DNA of 64,000 bases. Source: Marinomonas arctica. GTDB lineage: Bacteria; Pseudomonadota; Gammaproteobacteria; Pseudomonadales; Marinomonadaceae. Positions 1 through 8,361 of the stretch are shown piece by piece; position 1 is the first letter of the stretch, and the number at the start of each line of letters is the position of its first letter. The notes under the pieces are model-generated. The model made no database searches. It was not told where the DNA came from and worked only from the letters and a program-made list of their open reading frames with translations. Made by a program: the position numbers and the translations under genes. The stretch spans positions 1 through 64,000 of the forward strand of contig NZ_QHJF01000016.1 in the NCBI RefSeq assembly GCF_003259225.1. The letters are read 5' to 3'.

Positions 1-527
1 AAGCTGTGGCAGAAGAGTGAATGAGGTGGGGCAAAACTGTTCAAAATATGTTCACGCTCTCGCCCTGGATAAAAATCCATGTTTTTACCTTTAGGGTTAG
101 GGAATAAATACGTCCAACCTGAGCGTTTATAGTGACGCAAAGCCGTCTCGTTAGCCCTACTGACACAAAGCTTTGATTTGCTACAACCAGCTTCTATCAA
201 TTGAGCGCAGATAAACTCTTGTAGCTTAGTTCCTAAGCCTAAACCGCGATATTCAGGGATCAAATAGATTAATTGCACATAACCAGTATCAACAGACCTA
301 GAAAAAGATCTAAATTCCAACTGACCAATAAGCTGACTTTCATGCCAGATATGAAAGTAATACCAGCCTTCTTCTAACGTGTTTTGTCGTAACATAGCTT
401 CGTAGCCAATAATTGAATCTTCAAAACCAACATCCGTTCCGAAGCTGCATAAGTAAGCATCCCGTCTAAATGCCACACATTGAGAAAAGTGTGTATCGAT
501 AGCAATAGGCTCAAATCTAATATCCAT
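1..527 (-). CDS. GNAT family N-acetyltransferase (3' end cut by window edge)
   Basis: The reverse strand from the ATG at 527 is open to base 1 (about 175 codons, no stop), so the C-terminus lies outside the window. The reading begins MDIRFEPIAI. It carries the GNAT acetyl-CoA-binding signature (motif A) around residues 88-105: IPEYRGLGLGTKLQEF matches the family pattern Q/RxxGxG/A. A later segment, ANETALRHYKRSGW, is the usual beta6/beta7 region. The family transfers an acetyl group from acetyl-CoA to an amine; the substrate cannot be predicted. It stands alone, with a short tandem repeat about 50 bp upstream. Family assignment is firm; function is unknown. Confidence 0.85.
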   Translation of the reverse strand, partial: MDIRFEPIAIDTHFSQCVAFRRDAYLCSFGTDVGFEDSIIGYEAMLRQNTLEEGWYYFHIWHESQLIGQLEFRSFSRSVDTGYVQLIYLIPEYRGLGLGTKLQEFICAQLIEAGCSKSKLCVSRANETALRHYKRSGWTYLFPNPKGKNMDFYPGREREHILNSFAPPHSLFCHS

Positions 528-577
528 CTAGATGTCTTCCACCGGGCATGATGTATTGGTAAATATTTTCCAAATAC

Positions 578-616
578 TGTTGAGCGACTGTTGAGCGACT
601 GTTGAGCGACTGTTGA
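578..616. repeat. 11-bp tandem repeat, 3.5 copies
   Basis: Three perfect head-to-tail copies of TGTTGAGCGAC (578-588, 589-599, 600-610) are followed by a partial TGTTGA (611-616). They lie 50-90 bp upstream of the GNAT start, in the promoter or leader region. An 11-bp period is about one helical turn, so it could be an array of binding sites or a slippage-prone tract. Confidence 0.9.
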
Positions 617-739
617 TATGTCTAATACGAATCCCTTCACCACGCAACTTATCCTTTAATTTTGGTGAACAGGGCATCTTGCTCTGACTCAGAATTAATG
701 ATTACTATCCCCGTAAAATGGCGCTTATGTGTAGATGGG

Positions 740-1063
740 TTATTTTGACTTGCGCAAATTGACGACTTTGTTGGACTTGGCCTTTTGGGGGTTCATTTTT
801 TTCACTTTGCTAAGCAAGTGTGGGGAGACATTCCATTTATGTCCAGATTCCGTCATCACGGTAACGGTTTTCTGATTAAACTTTATCAGAATACCAATTT
901 GACGCTCTCTACCAGGCGGTTCGAACGTCACTTGCTCTCCGGGGTTAAACTGCATCATTTCATTGTGGGTATGAAATGACTCTAAAAATTTGAGCCGCTT
1001 AACAATTCGATGATTCAGCTCGACTAATTCTTCTTCCGTTAACTGGTCTATATCAATTGTCAT
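740..1063 (-). CDS. Conserved hypothetical protein, 107 aa
   Basis: I do not recognise a named family. The N-terminal 30 residues look helical and acidic (ITxxELxELNHRIVKRLKFL). The middle (QFNPGEQVTFEPPGRERQIG) resembles a small beta-barrel of the SH3/KOW type, in which a GxxVxF turn is followed by strands (KTVTVMTESGHKWNVSP). The last 20 residues are very basic (KVKKMNPQKAKSNK), which suits nucleic-acid or ribosome contact. The ATG at 1063 has AAGAG about 7 nt upstream. It is monocistronic. It is likely real, given ordered composition and a good start, but the function is unknown. Confidence 0.7.
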   Translation of the reverse strand: MTIDIDQLTEEELVELNHRIVKRLKFLESFHTHNEMMQFNPGEQVTFEPPGRERQIGILIKFNQKTVTVMTESGHKWNVSPHLLSKVKKMNPQKAKSNKVVNLRKSK

Positions 1064-1212
1064 CTTAACGCTCTTGTATTTTTACTGGGCAATGGCAAAT
1101 TAACCAACAACGAAAACACGCTGTTTCGTTGCAATTAAACTCTAATAGTACGTTATTTTAGCCTTCGCCTGATCGCAATGACAACCGCCGATCATGACTA
1201 CCTGCCCTGCCT

Positions 1213-1674
1213 TTAGATCCAGCGGCGCACCTGCGATCGGTATTGACGATAAGACTCGGCAAACTTTTCTTGCATAAACCGCTCTTCTGGTACGATTTGA
1301 AAACGGTTCATGTAGATAATAAAAGCTGGGAGAAACAAGGCAGAAACGACATTTCCTAAAAACAAACACCACCCGCATAACGCCAGTAAAAAGCCTAAAT
1401 ACATCGGATTACGGCTGTAGCGATAAACCCCACTCACCACCAAATTACTTGACTGATCTGGTACTCGAGGATCGACCGTTGTTCCAGCCTTTCTGAACTG
1501 TAAAACTCCCGCAATGGATATAAAAAAACCAAGAAAAACCATACCAGCCGACCACCATTCCACATAGGGAAAGGTAAAATGTGAATTCAGCGCAATACGC
1601 GACACCGCCCACATGCCAACAGCTAAGATCGCGACCAAGACAACAGGGGGAATTTTAAGCTCAAGATTTTTCAT
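1213..1674 (-). CDS. Isoprenylcysteine carboxylmethyltransferase (ICMT)-like membrane methyltransferase
   Basis: This 153-aa protein has about four hydrophobic segments. Its C-terminal half carries the ICMT/phospholipid-methyltransferase signature: YRYSRNPMYLG near residues 84-94, then a late EERFMQEKFAESYRQYRSQVRRW, which matches the family's EExxLxxxFGxxYxxYxxxVxRW pattern. The bacterial family (PEMT/ICMT/NnrU-like) is usually an S-adenosylmethionine-dependent inner-membrane methyltransferase of undefined substrate. The start MKNLELKIPP at 1674 puts the first membrane segment right after a short cytosolic head. It has no operon partner. Confidence 0.85.
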   Translation of the reverse strand: MKNLELKIPPVVLVAILAVGMWAVSRIALNSHFTFPYVEWWSAGMVFLGFFISIAGVLQFRKAGTTVDPRVPDQSSNLVVSGVYRYSRNPMYLGFLLALCGWCLFLGNVVSALFLPAFIIYMNRFQIVPEERFMQEKFAESYRQYRSQVRRWI

Positions 1675-1801
1675 GACACCCTCTTTTGATCACCAACAAT
1701 ACTAAGCGATTTTTCCATAAAGACGCTCAGTGGAGGCTCAGAATAACGTCCAAATAGCCCACACTTCCTATATAGAGCTTGCTGAAGTAGCTGACTCTGT
1801 C

Positions 1802-2197
1802 TTACTCGATTTCATGACAAACAACACAAACCTTGTTGCCGTCTAAATCTCTAAAATAAGCACCAAAGTAACTTTCATGGTATTCACTGCGTAATCCGGG
1901 CTGACCTTCACATGTGGCGCCATTTCGAATAGCTAAGTTGTAAGCTGCTGTGACGGTAGCTCTGTCTTTTGCATTGAAAGCAATCATTTGTCCATTGCCT
2001 TGATCATGGACTTTACCATTAAAAGGTTTGCCGATAACGAATAACGGCCGGCCGTTTGGACTAGGGCTGTTCCAACCTGCCCAAGGCTTATCTTGATCAT
2101 AAAAGCGCTCTTTGATGGTTAAACAAGTCATTAGCTTGCTGTAAAAAGCATAAGCTCGCTCAAAGTCACTAACACCGTAATAGATATGCGAAAACAT
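1802..2197 (-). CDS. VOC (glyoxalase/bleomycin-resistance) family protein
   Basis: This 131-aa single-domain protein begins MFSHIYYGVSDFERAYAFYS, the classic first beta-alpha unit of the vicinal-oxygen-chelate fold. It ends with YFRDLDGNKVCVVCH, the second module's FxDPDGN-type turn. Metal-ligand candidates are the His near residue 4 and a late His/Glu in the C-terminal strands. Substrates in this family are very diverse (glyoxalase, fosfomycin resistance, dioxygenases), so none is assigned. It is 41 bp from the upstream HPP gene on the same strand and may be co-transcribed with it. Confidence 0.85.
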   Translation of the reverse strand: MFSHIYYGVSDFERAYAFYSKLMTCLTIKERFYDQDKPWAGWNSPSPNGRPLFVIGKPFNGKVHDQGNGQMIAFNAKDRATVTAAYNLAIRNGATCEGQPGLRSEYHESYFGAYFRDLDGNKVCVVCHEIE

Positions 2198-2238
2198 ATT
2201 ATTCCTTTTTCATTAAATAGCGCCTTCACACTAAGATC

Positions 2239-2961
2239 CTACTTCGGCAATGTAGATACAAGTCTTTTATGTCGCGCTTTCGCGTGTTCTCTTGCGGCGT
2301 TGTAAATGTGCATAAGCTCTTCTGCACTGACGTCGATAAAAATGTCCTCCTGTTCTAGCACATGATAAAGATCATCCCTTTCAATAAAGTGTTGTTCATT
2401 GATTTCTTGATGCAATGACGTATTTAAAGCTGCAGGATAACGTCGCCAAGAAAAGCAATTATTGAAGATGACGGCGAGCGCCAACATCGCCAATAAATTG
2501 ATCAATAACGGATACAGTAAAAACTCATAGCCCATTGCATGTATGCTGCTGCCACCAATCACACAGGATAATGCCGTCGACCCGCCAGGTGGATGCAAGC
2601 AACGAAGATAATGCATACCGATAATCGACACGCCAACCGCTGTCGCACCTGTCACAAAAGACGCTCCAAACACCTTATAAAAACTGATACCAATAAGCGC
2701 TGATATTAGGTGCCCGATTACAAAGGGCCATGGCTGCGATAAAGCACCATGGGGAATGGCGAACAACAAAACGGCACTGGCGCCAATAGAAGCCACCACT
2801 AACAACGAATCGGGAAGAGGCAAAAATAGCCTCGATAAGAAATAAACACAAACCAATGCAAGACAAGCCGTAGTACCAGATAAACAACGTTCAAAATGGG
2901 AGGTTTTATTGGTTTCAATACCAATAAATCGAGCAATATTGCGACATAACGAGAAGAACAT
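2239..2961 (-). CDS. HPP family integral membrane protein
   Basis: This 240-aa protein has four to five hydrophobic segments in its first 160 residues. The family-defining motif HPPGGSTALS lies near residues 127-136, preceded by the conserved GIMHYLRC-like loop. The C-terminal 70 residues are soluble and acidic ([26 protein letters not shown]). HPP proteins are related to a cyanobacterial/plastid protein implicated in nitrite transport, but bacterial members are mostly uncharacterised. The gene is divergent from the LysR regulator at 3122, the usual layout for a LysR target. Confidence 0.87.
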   Translation of the reverse strand: MFFSLCRNIARFIGIETNKTSHFERCLSGTTACLALVCVYFLSRLFLPLPDSLLVVASIGASAVLLFAIPHGALSQPWPFVIGHLISALIGISFYKVFGASFVTGATAVGVSIIGMHYLRCLHPPGGSTALSCVIGGSSIHAMGYEFLLYPLLINLLAMLALAVIFNNCFSWRRYPAALNTSLHQEINEQHFIERDDLYHVLEQEDIFIDVSAEELMHIYNAAREHAKARHKRLVSTLPK

Positions 2962-3121
2962 AAGAACAATAACGCCTTGCGAGAATGAATTGCGATTTCA
3001 GACAACAAAAGCAAACAATCATGTTTACCTAGTAACGGCGTCATTTTAATGATTAAAATAGCCTTAAGTATAATGAATTTAAATGAGGTTTAAATGCAAT
3101 ATAATTGCATTAAAAATTGAG

Positions 3122-3973
3122 ATGGATATAGAACAAGCCAAAACCTTTCTCGAAATCATTCACGCTGGCACCTTCGCCCGTGCAGCAGAACGCTTACACG
3201 TCACTCAAACAACGGTAACGGCAAGAGTTCAAACCTTAGAATCAGCGCTAAATTGCCGTTTATTTATCCGTAATAGAGCTGGTGCAAAGCTGACAAAAAG
3301 TGGAGAAGCCTTTGTGAAGCCAGCGCAGAGTATGATAGAGGCTTGGGAGCAAGCAAAGCAGCTTTGTGGTGCTTCTAATTATCCAGCTCAGCAGACCTTA
3401 AGGATTGGTGGCGAAATCAGTTTATGGAACCCAATACTGATCGATTGGTTGCTTGCGATGAATGACGACATGCCTCATTTACATATCAACAGTAAAGTTT
3501 CAACCACAGACATATTGTATCAATTACTGCAAACGCAAGAGATCGATGCAATCATTGTCCACAGCCCACGTTACCTGCCCAATTTGGTGGTCGAACAGAT
3601 CGCTGAAGAAAAACTTATCCACGTCGCCTCAAACCAGCAAACAACACCAGATTTATTTATCGATTGGGGAGAGGATTTCTCGCTGCAGTTTGATCGCTGT
3701 GTGCCTTTTAATCGACAAGCGGCAATACAGTTCTCTCTTGGCCCAATGGCGTTGAAATATTTATTGGCTAAAGGCGGAAATGGCTATTTTCGCACACGTG
3801 TGGTTGATCAATACCTCAACGAAGGACAGTTACACAAGGTGAAAGAGGCCGCTGAGTTCACCTACCCTATTTACCTTATCTATCACAAACACAATACGCT
3901 ACCAGATGACTTTGAACAGGCAAAAAAAAGACTCTTAAAAAGTATGGAAAACGTCTTAAATTGGACAATTTAA
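3122..3973 (+). CDS. LysR-type transcriptional regulator
   Basis: The N-terminal winged HTH is typical: IEQAKTFLEIIHAGTFARAA, then RLHVTQTTVTARVQTLE, then LFIRNRAGAKLTKSGEAF. A LysR substrate-binding domain follows from about residue 90. The frame is open 39 bp further upstream, but the Met at 3122 (MDIEQAKTF) matches the family N-terminus, giving 283 aa. It is divergent from the HPP gene and probably controls it. The last codons and stop lie inside a perfect 21-bp stem-loop (3942-3987). Confidence 0.88.
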   Translation: MDIEQAKTFLEIIHAGTFARAAERLHVTQTTVTARVQTLESALNCRLFIRNRAGAKLTKSGEAFVKPAQSMIEAWEQAKQLCGASNYPAQQTLRIGGEISLWNPILIDWLLAMNDDMPHLHINSKVSTTDILYQLLQTQEIDAIIVHSPRYLPNLVVEQIAEEKLIHVASNQQTTPDLFIDWGEDFSLQFDRCVPFNRQAAIQFSLGPMALKYLLAKGGNGYFRTRVVDQYLNEGQLHKVKEAAEFTYPIYLIYHKHNTLPDDFEQAKKRLLKSMENVLNWTI

Positions 3974-3987
3974 GACGTTTTCCATAC
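3942..3987. repeat. Perfect 21-bp inverted repeat across the LysR stop codon
   Basis: Bases 3942-3962 are the exact reverse complement of 3967-3987, with a 4-nt GGAC loop at 3963-3966. The stop codon TAA (3971-3973) lies in the 3' arm. No T-tract follows, so it is not a textbook intrinsic terminator, although RNA this stable would strongly protect or block a 3' end. Confidence 0.9.
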
Positions 3988-4077
3988 CACGAGGCCAAAA
4001 AGACAAAACGTCTGAACCATTCGATATGTGATTAGACTAGCAGGTAGCTTCATACAAAAGTGAACTTAACTTCAATG

Positions 4078-4100
4078 ACCAGCGTATATACTGGTTTTTT
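4078..4100 (+). terminator. Possible weak terminator downstream of the LysR gene
   Basis: ACCAG (4078-4082) and CTGGT (4091-4095) flank an 8-nt A/T-rich loop and are followed by a run of T. The stem is only 5 bp, so this is a modest candidate. It lies about 105 bp after the LysR stop. Confidence 0.4.
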
Positions 4101-4362
4101 AGAATGGTTTAGATGCTTAAATATCATTCACTTTATTTATCATAATTTTTATTTTTAACAGGCTTTATTCAAAAAAGACGATCTAATAAATCGAGGGACA
4201 TAACGCATCATTTTATCAGTGAATTTTATAGGCTTTTCAGATAAGGTTCCTAATGTATCAGAACACGTCTCAACGTACTGATTTCGTTAAAGTACTCTTC
4301 ATTCTACTAGGATATGCTATTGTTTTTAGCATCGACCATTTTAACGGTACGAGATAGGGAAT
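4101..4362. other. A/T-rich leader before the bacteriophytochrome gene
   Basis: No supported gene or RNA was found here. The stretch is A/T-rich and presumably contains the bacteriophytochrome promoter. A TAGGGA ribosome-binding site sits just before the ATG at 4363. Confidence 0.5.
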
Positions 4363-7242
4363 ATGACAAAAGAGATTATTGAAACACGCAAAATAACGAG
4401 TGACGAGGCAGCACAATGCGCGTCGGAAGCGATTCAAATCATAGGCTCCATCCAACCACACGGGTTTCAATTAGTCCTTGATGCGGACACTTTACAGATT
4501 GTCCAACATTCCAGCAACATCTTGGATATTTTGACAGCGGGCTCGTCAGCAAGTGGCTATCCTGAGCTAATCGGTAGCCACATTAGTCAATGGGTTGAAT
4601 TTGCCAATATCGAGTCTTTAGCCGCTTTATCGTCTAAAAAATCAGTGGTGCTTGAAATCAAAGAATCAGGCCGTGTTAAATCATCCGATTGGGGCTGTTT
4701 TGCCCACCGAGCTGACGGCTGGATCAGTTTAGAGTTCTCGCCGAGTACAGGCTCTGAATACGATAGTCGTGTCTTATTATCACAAATTGATAATATGGTG
4801 GCTTTACTCAAAGCGTCCCATGATGAAACTGCCCTATTTCAAACCTTGGTCGGTCAATTACAAGAATACACGCAATACGACCGAGTGATGATGTACCGCT
4901 TTTTACCCGATTGGTCTGGAGAGGTGGTCGCCGAAGCGGTCTCTGAGCGTGAAGACATAAAGTATAAAGGGCTGCGTTTTCCTGCGGAGGACATTCCCAA
5001 ACAAGCTAGGGAGCTCTATGCACTCAGCCCTATTCGTCTTTTTGCCGACATAGACGCCAAGCCCTGCCCACTAGAGCCAGCACTATTGCCAAATGGGCAA
5101 CCTCTCAATCAAAGCTTGTCTATTTTGAGAAGCATGTCGCCGGTACATCGTCACTATCTCAAAAATATGCAGGTAAGTGCTTCATTATCGCTTTCGATAA
5201 AAAAAGGCGACACACTGTGGGGCATGGTCGTTTGTCACCATAATGATCCCAAAGTGCCAACCAATGACGTCGTATCACAACTTCGTATCTCAGGGGAGCT
5301 ATTCAGTGAAATCATCACCTCGTATCTAATCCCTGCTGAAAAAATCAAACGCCTGACCTACCTAATGAACGCGCAATCTTATATTGAAGCGTCGTTCAAT
5401 CAGGCAAAAATGGCCAATATCTCGGCCGCTCTATTTGAGTCCGTTTTACTTAAAATACAAACCATCACTCAGTATCATTTTATTGGCATTATCTACAGAG
5501 AGCAGTCTTATATCCTGGAAGGAAGTTCTTTTTTACGTCTTGGTGATCACACTATCGAGGCGTTAAAAAACCTGTTCTCAACACCAGATGCGATTTACTT
5601 TCAGTCAGAAAAACTCCATCAAGAAAAAGGCGAAATCCCAGGCCTGAATGGCATGGTCGGGATTGCCATGATAAGAGCAAAAGTGCCCAATGATTTTTAT
5701 GTCTTTATTGGCAAAGAGGAAGTCGCTAAGAGCATTCAATGGGGAGGCGCACCACAAACCGTCAACATTGTAATCGAAAACAATGAAAGACACTTAGAAC
5801 CTAGAAGTTCATTTGCGTTATGGCGCCAAAATATCTCTGGTGAAAGTTCCCCTTGGCAAGAACAAGACCGAAACCTATTAGAAATCATTTTCAACGCAGG
5901 GAAGGATTTTTTTAGTACCAAGCACAGTCAAATGCGCATCAACCAACTCGAGCAAAGTGTCTATTTTGACTCCCTAACAGGATTGGCAAATCGAGAACAT
6001 CTACGGTCTTTTATCGAAGGATTGAAAGAACAAAAACACATTACTCATGTTTCTGTTCTTTTTATCGATCTGGATAATTTTAAAGACGTCAATGATTTCA
6101 TGGGCCATGAAACAGGAGACAGGTTACTTATCACCATCGCGCAAAGACTAAACGAATGTGCAACCGCCAACGATTTAGTGGCACGTTTAGGTGGCGATGA
6201 ATTTGTGGTGGTTCTAACACATCAAATACTGCCAGACCCAACTTTAGCCGAACTGATTGCTGATAAAATTATTCAGCGTATTGGTGAGCCGATTTTGGAT
6301 AATGCACACACCTTGGTGATTACACCAAGCATGGGCATCATCTCGGAAGACGTTAAAATGCTTGATTTTAACGAAACGCTAAAACAAGCCGACATTGCCA
6401 TGTACTCCGCAAAAAATAAAGGCAAGAATCGTTTTCATATTTTCGATCACAAAGACCAAGACCTCTTTAATAAAAAAACCATTTTAACAATGGACTTACG
6501 TGATTGCATTGCCGAAAACAGTTTAGACATCCATTTCCAAGCACAAGTGAATGCTCAAAAACACGTCATTGGCGTAGAAGTATTGGCGCGCTGGAAGCAC
6601 GATAATTTTGGTTTTGTCAGCCCAGATGTCTTTATTGAGATCGCGGAAAAAAATAATCTCATTTACCCACTTGGGCTACAGATTATCGAAAAAGCCTGTT
6701 TTCAACTTGCCAAATGGTTTAAAAGAAAACCATCTGTTGATTTCAAAACACTGTCTTTGAATATCAGCCCTATTCAATTGATCGAACCGAACTTTGAAAA
6801 AGACCTCTTACATATCCTAAAAAAACACGCCATTCCTGAAAATAGGATTCGATTGGAAATCACCGAATCTGTTTTCATGAAAAATTATCAAACAGCCATC
6901 ACGGCTTTAAGCAATTTAAGGGAGCATGGTATTACTATTGCTCTGGATGACTTTGGCACAGGATTCTCGTCTCTCAATTCACTCTGGAAACTCCCCATTG
7001 ATGAAGTCAAAATAGATAAATCCTTTGTATCTAGTATGAGCAAAGACGATAGCTTATTTACCATGGTCGAAAGTGTTATTTCACTGTGTAAAAAACTTAA
7101 CCTAACCGTGGTTGCGGAGGGGGTCGAACACAGTATCGAATTTAATATTTTAAGAGGCCTTGGTTGCGATATTTATCAAGGCTATCTATTTAGCAAACCG
7201 CTTTCTGCAGAAATTTTCGAAAAAACTTTCTTAGAAAAATAA
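4363..7242 (+). CDS. Bacteriophytochrome with GGDEF and EAL domains
   Basis: The 959-aa domain order is PAS-GAF-PHY-GGDEF-EAL. Cys19 aligns with the biliverdin-binding Cys of bacteriophytochromes, just before GSIQPHG. The GAF domain has PAEDIP (about 207-212), SPVH with His262, and WGMVVCHH with His292, all chromophore-pocket residues. The PHY region runs to about 510. The output part has an intact GGDEF (610-614, RLGGDEF) and an EAL-type phosphodiesterase whose motif reads EVLAR (739-743), followed by DDFGTGFSSL and VAEGVEH. By family it should be a red/far-red sensor that makes and/or degrades cyclic di-GMP. No heme oxygenase gene is adjacent. It is monocistronic. Confidence 0.93.
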   Translation: MTKEIIETRKITSDEAAQCASEAIQIIGSIQPHGFQLVLDADTLQIVQHSSNILDILTAGSSASGYPELIGSHISQWVEFANIESLAALSSKKSVVLEIKESGRVKSSDWGCFAHRADGWISLEFSPSTGSEYDSRVLLSQIDNMVALLKASHDETALFQTLVGQLQEYTQYDRVMMYRFLPDWSGEVVAEAVSEREDIKYKGLRFPAEDIPKQARELYALSPIRLFADIDAKPCPLEPALLPNGQPLNQSLSILRSMSPVHRHYLKNMQVSASLSLSIKKGDTLWGMVVCHHNDPKVPTNDVVSQLRISGELFSEIITSYLIPAEKIKRLTYLMNAQSYIEASFNQAKMANISAALFESVLLKIQTITQYHFIGIIYREQSYILEGSSFLRLGDHTIEALKNLFSTPDAIYFQSEKLHQEKGEIPGLNGMVGIAMIRAKVPNDFYVFIGKEEVAKSIQWGGAPQTVNIVIENNERHLEPRSSFALWRQNISGESSPWQEQDRNLLEIIFNAGKDFFSTKHSQMRINQLEQSVYFDSLTGLANREHLRSFIEGLKEQKHITHVSVLFIDLDNFKDVNDFMGHETGDRLLITIAQRLNECATANDLVARLGGDEFVVVLTHQILPDPTLAELIADKIIQRIGEPILDNAHTLVITPSMGIISEDVKMLDFNETLKQADIAMYSAKNKGKNRFHIFDHKDQDLFNKKTILTMDLRDCIAENSLDIHFQAQVNAQKHVIGVEVLARWKHDNFGFVSPDVFIEIAEKNNLIYPLGLQIIEKACFQLAKWFKRKPSVDFKTLSLNISPIQLIEPNFEKDLLHILKKHAIPENRIRLEITESVFMKNYQTAITALSNLREHGITIALDDFGTGFSSLNSLWKLPIDEVKIDKSFVSSMSKDDSLFTMVESVISLCKKLNLTVVAEGVEHSIEFNILRGLGCDIYQGYLFSKPLSAEIFEKTFLEK

Positions 7243-7252
7243 ATGATTATCA

Positions 7253-7286
7253 CCTATGGAAATAGAACATTTCCATAGGGTCTTTT
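7253..7286. terminator. Bidirectional terminator between convergent genes
   Basis: CCTATGGAAA (7253-7262) and TTTCCATAGG (7270-7279) form a perfect 10-bp stem with a 7-nt loop, followed on the + strand by a short T-rich run (TCTTTTA). It lies between the phytochrome gene and the convergent lipoprotein gene, whose TAG stop is inside the stem. Confidence 0.65.
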
Positions 7287-7844
7287 ACTTAAAGCCAAGT
7301 ACCCGCAGTTTATTGCACTATGGTCCCAGCCAAACACCGACGACCAAGACCATTCCCCAGGATTGAGCACAAATCCATAACTGAGTGTTAAACCGGATTC
7401 AATTTTGATGTCACCCAATTCGGTATCGCTGTGATTGGTAATAACATAATCTTCGCTGACCACTTCATCGCCGTCGAGCAGTATTTCTGCGACCTTATTA
7501 GAATAAATAAGCAGTCGAATGGGCTCAATGGATTGAATGCCAATGCTATCACCCCCGAAGTCTCCCGCTGCGAATCGAATCGGTGAAGAAACACAGGTCA
7601 CTAGCCCTTCTTGTCGGTTATTATTTCTGGAGATAAGCACCCCTTTCCCTGCAATACCTCGCAACTGCAACAAAGTGCCGACTTTCGGCGACTCAATGTA
7701 CACCACGGCTTTTATGCTATCTGAAAATGCCAAATTACTCTGATCCACGTTTTTTGCTTCACGGCTGCAGGCAGAAACCGATAAAAGTAGCAAGATTGAG
7801 CATAACATGGTGGATAAGTGGGGTAAGTTATTAACATCTTTCAT
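7254..7844 (-). CDS. Putative lipoprotein of unknown function
   Basis: This 196-aa protein has an N-terminal hydrophobic stretch ending in a lipobox (LSVSAC, Cys about 26), so it is likely lipidated and exported. The mature part is beta-rich, with a central segment (SPKVGTLLQLRGIAGKGVLIS) and a tryptophan-rich C-terminal segment (PGEWSWSSVFGW). I recognise no family. The ATG at 7844 has AGGAA 8 nt upstream. It is 13 bp downstream of the DUF805 gene and probably co-transcribed with it. Confidence 0.7.
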   Translation of the reverse strand: MKDVNNLPHLSTMLCSILLLLSVSACSREAKNVDQSNLAFSDSIKAVVYIESPKVGTLLQLRGIAGKGVLISRNNNRQEGLVTCVSSPIRFAAGDFGGDSIGIQSIEPIRLLIYSNKVAEILLDGDEVVSEDYVITNHSDTELGDIKIESGLTLSYGFVLNPGEWSWSSVFGWDHSAINCGYLALSKRPYGNVLFP

Positions 7845-7857
7845 GTTTGGTTCCTGT

Positions 7858-8211
7858 TTATAGCATCACGTTGTTTTGTGGATAATGTCCAAAATCGCAG
7901 TCTGGCTCACTGGGTAAAGCCAATAACACCAGCAAAACAAGCATGCCTATCGCGGGAACCAAAACCACCAGCAACCACCAAGCGGAGCGGTTAGTGTCAT
8001 GCAATCTACGTACAGTTATAGACAACATGGGCAAGAAAATTAACAGGCTATAAAGCGCTTCTATTTGCCACGTTGCTTGAAAAAAAATTTCTAACAAGAC
8101 AAACACTAGCGAGATCACACTATTCACCAAAAAGAACATCCAAAATGCTTCCAGTGATGCTCTTCCTGAAAATTGTGCATAACGTTTCCACGCATCAAGA
8201 TACCCGTTCAT
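7858..8211 (-). CDS. DUF805 family membrane protein
   Basis: This 117-aa protein starts at MNGYLDAWKRYAQFSGRAS, the hallmark DUF805 opening (YxxxxxxxxxFxGRAxRxEFW). Three or four hydrophobic segments follow, with the conserved VRRLHDTNRSAWW loop between them. I chose the ATG at 8211 because GGAG lies 7 nt upstream; an in-frame TTG four codons earlier has no such site. The family is a small inner-membrane protein of unknown role. It is divergent from the AraC gene, and the two operators at 8272-8315 lie between them. Confidence 0.88.
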   Translation of the reverse strand: MNGYLDAWKRYAQFSGRASLEAFWMFFLVNSVISLVFVLLEIFFQATWQIEALYSLLIFLPMLSITVRRLHDTNRSAWWLLVVLVPAIGMLVLLVLLALPSEPDCDFGHYPQNNVML

Positions 8212-8271
8212 ACTTTTCTCCAATAAAAGATTCTCGAAGAGTAAAAGCTAGCGTTTTAAGGGAAAAATAGC

Positions 8272-8315
8272 GTCCTAGATCAAGATTAAGGACGTCCTTA
8301 ATGACGGTTTAGGAC
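8272..8315. promoter_or_regulatory. Two abutting GTCCT-N12-AGGAC dyads upstream of the AraC gene
   Basis: GTCCT (8272-8276) and AGGAC (8289-8293) are 12 bp apart. Immediately next, GTCCT (8294-8298) and AGGAC (8311-8315) repeat the arrangement. The two 22-bp sites abut exactly, two helical turns centre to centre. A third copy precedes the hydrolase at 11389. They are probably operators, perhaps of the AraC protein encoded 46 bp downstream. Confidence 0.65.
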
Positions 8316-8361
8316 ATAATCACCTAACAAAACTAAGATCAATGAAGATTAGGGAGTCGAA

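Noticed and set aside
374..643. An 89-codon reverse-strand open frame overlapping the GNAT gene
   Set aside because: It is out of frame with the conserved GNAT reading and crosses the tandem repeat; no family features.
4270..4470. A 66-codon reverse-strand open frame at the phytochrome start
   Set aside because: Antisense to the conserved phytochrome N-terminus and its leader; no ribosome site or family features.
7537..7743. A 68-codon forward open frame within the lipoprotein gene
   Set aside because: Antisense to a gene with a good start, lipobox and operon spacing.
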